Positions 63,699 through 64,000 of a DNA stretch of 64,000 nucleotides are shown here, in pieces; position 1 is the stretch's first letter, and the number at the start of each line of letters is the position of its first letter. Below the pieces are notes generated by a model. It did not search any database, was not told the DNA's origin, and saw only the letters and a list, made by a program, of their open reading frames with translations. This DNA is from G020348385 sp964538085 (lineage in GTDB: Bacteria > Acidobacteriota > Aminicenantia > Aminicenantales > Aminicenantaceae): assembly GCA_964538085.1 (NCBI GenBank), contig CAZIDF010000019.1, positions 3,621 through 67,620 of the forward strand, given 5' to 3'. The position numbers and the translations under genes are program-made.

Positions 63699-64000
63699 TC
63701 AGAAATATTCTCCTTTCTCCTCGGCTGCCATCAGGAGCTCCTGTTGGACATGATGAGGCGGCGGTGGCCGTTCGGCCTCAAATGTCAGCTCGAGATGATG
63801 GATGATCCTGTCGATTGTCTTCGGCTCCTCTATAAAAGAGATAATCGACATCCGGCCTCCACATGTAGGGCAAAGTAGTGACACGATGGACAGAATCCGC
63901 GTGTCTTGCAGAAAAACATCAACAGGCGCTCTTCCCCACAGTCGGGACACCTGATGCGGGCAAAGCCACACATCGGATTGCCGCAGTCCAGATACTTCTC
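63699..64000 (-). pseudogene. IS91-type transposase remnant with internal deletion
   Basis: Reading inward from the right edge on the minus strand gives EKYLDCGNPMCGFARIRCPD then CGEERLLMFFCKTRGFCPSC, the Cys-rich zinc-binding start of IS91/IS801-type transposases. It then breaks, and in another frame runs LLCPTCGGRMSIISFIEEPK TIDRIIHHLE, followed by a Pro-rich end ERPPPPHH and a stop at 63699, which is the C-terminus of the same family. The central catalytic Y2 domain is missing, so front and rear are joined by a deletion. It continues past the window edge. Confidence 0.75.

Noticed and set aside
1..64000. CRISPR arrays, rRNA, tRNA, integrase or phage genes
   Set aside because: Looked for in the gaps by eye; no regular spaced repeats, no cloverleaf-like sequence and no phage or integrase proteins found. 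A tRNAscan or Infernal run would be needed to exclude small RNAs.

Overview
The window looks like a chromosomal contig of a Gram-negative, protein- and glycan-degrading bacterium. TolC-type and beta-barrel outer-membrane proteins, Tat and Sec signal peptides and lipoprotein-like N-termini show an outer membrane and periplasm. The family mix (tandem MacB/FtsX permeases of about 800 residues, DUF5916 barrel, paired M14 carboxypeptidases with Asp-rich inserts, a BNR/sortilin-type propeller, MttB-family methyltransferase, DUF5107/TPR, C69 and M28 peptidases) resembles Candidatus Aminicenantes or a nearby Acidobacteriota-type lineage. That placement is inference from gene content and was not computed.

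Layout. 1-8963: an efflux/ABC operon of three large permeases (the first cut by the window edge), a 94-residue protein of unknown role, a MacB/LolD-type ATPase and a TolC-family channel. 9094-11993: a TldD/TldE protease pair in which TldD carries a Tat signal. 12081-21293: four large genes (DUF5107-TPR, DUF169, a glycoside-hydrolase-like DUF6067 protein and a sulfatase/phosphotransferase-superfamily lipoprotein) that look like an exported carbohydrate-processing module. 21408-22826: a DUF4097 repeat protein and a small beta-barrel. 22831-23597 is a gene graveyard: a broken NAD(P)-binding oxidoreductase and a relic of a DUF4097 gene.

23598-33576: exported proteins, namely DUF5916, two adjacent M14 peptidases (the second has lost its zinc ligands) and a BNR-repeat protein. 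33573-36048 (minus): a non-pyrrolysine MttB-family methyltransferase downstream of a radical SAM protein. 36171-46941: mixed small genes, exported C69 and M28 peptidases, an orphan FtsX permease, an O6-alkylguanine-DNA alkyltransferase, a methyltransferase and a DUF6141 protein. 47164-52127: a glycolysis/glycogen operon (pyruvate kinase, alpha-glucan phosphorylase, phosphohexomutase). 52818-57350 (minus): a P3A-type proton ATPase, a Tat-exported HDAC-like deacetylase and an ankyrin protein. 57594-60713: a saccharopine-dehydrogenase-like enzyme, a C45-type hydrolase and an SDR. 60783-64000: a decayed ABC ATPase, a TPR protein, a frameshifted HD-GYP sensor and an IS91-type transposase remnant.

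No rRNA, tRNA, CRISPR array or intact mobile element was seen. I found no clearly new multi-gene system. The most unusual signals are the M14 active/inactive pair, the Tat-tagged TldD and HDAC-like enzymes, the uncharacterised 12-21 kb module, and several gene relics that ordinary gene calling would miss.
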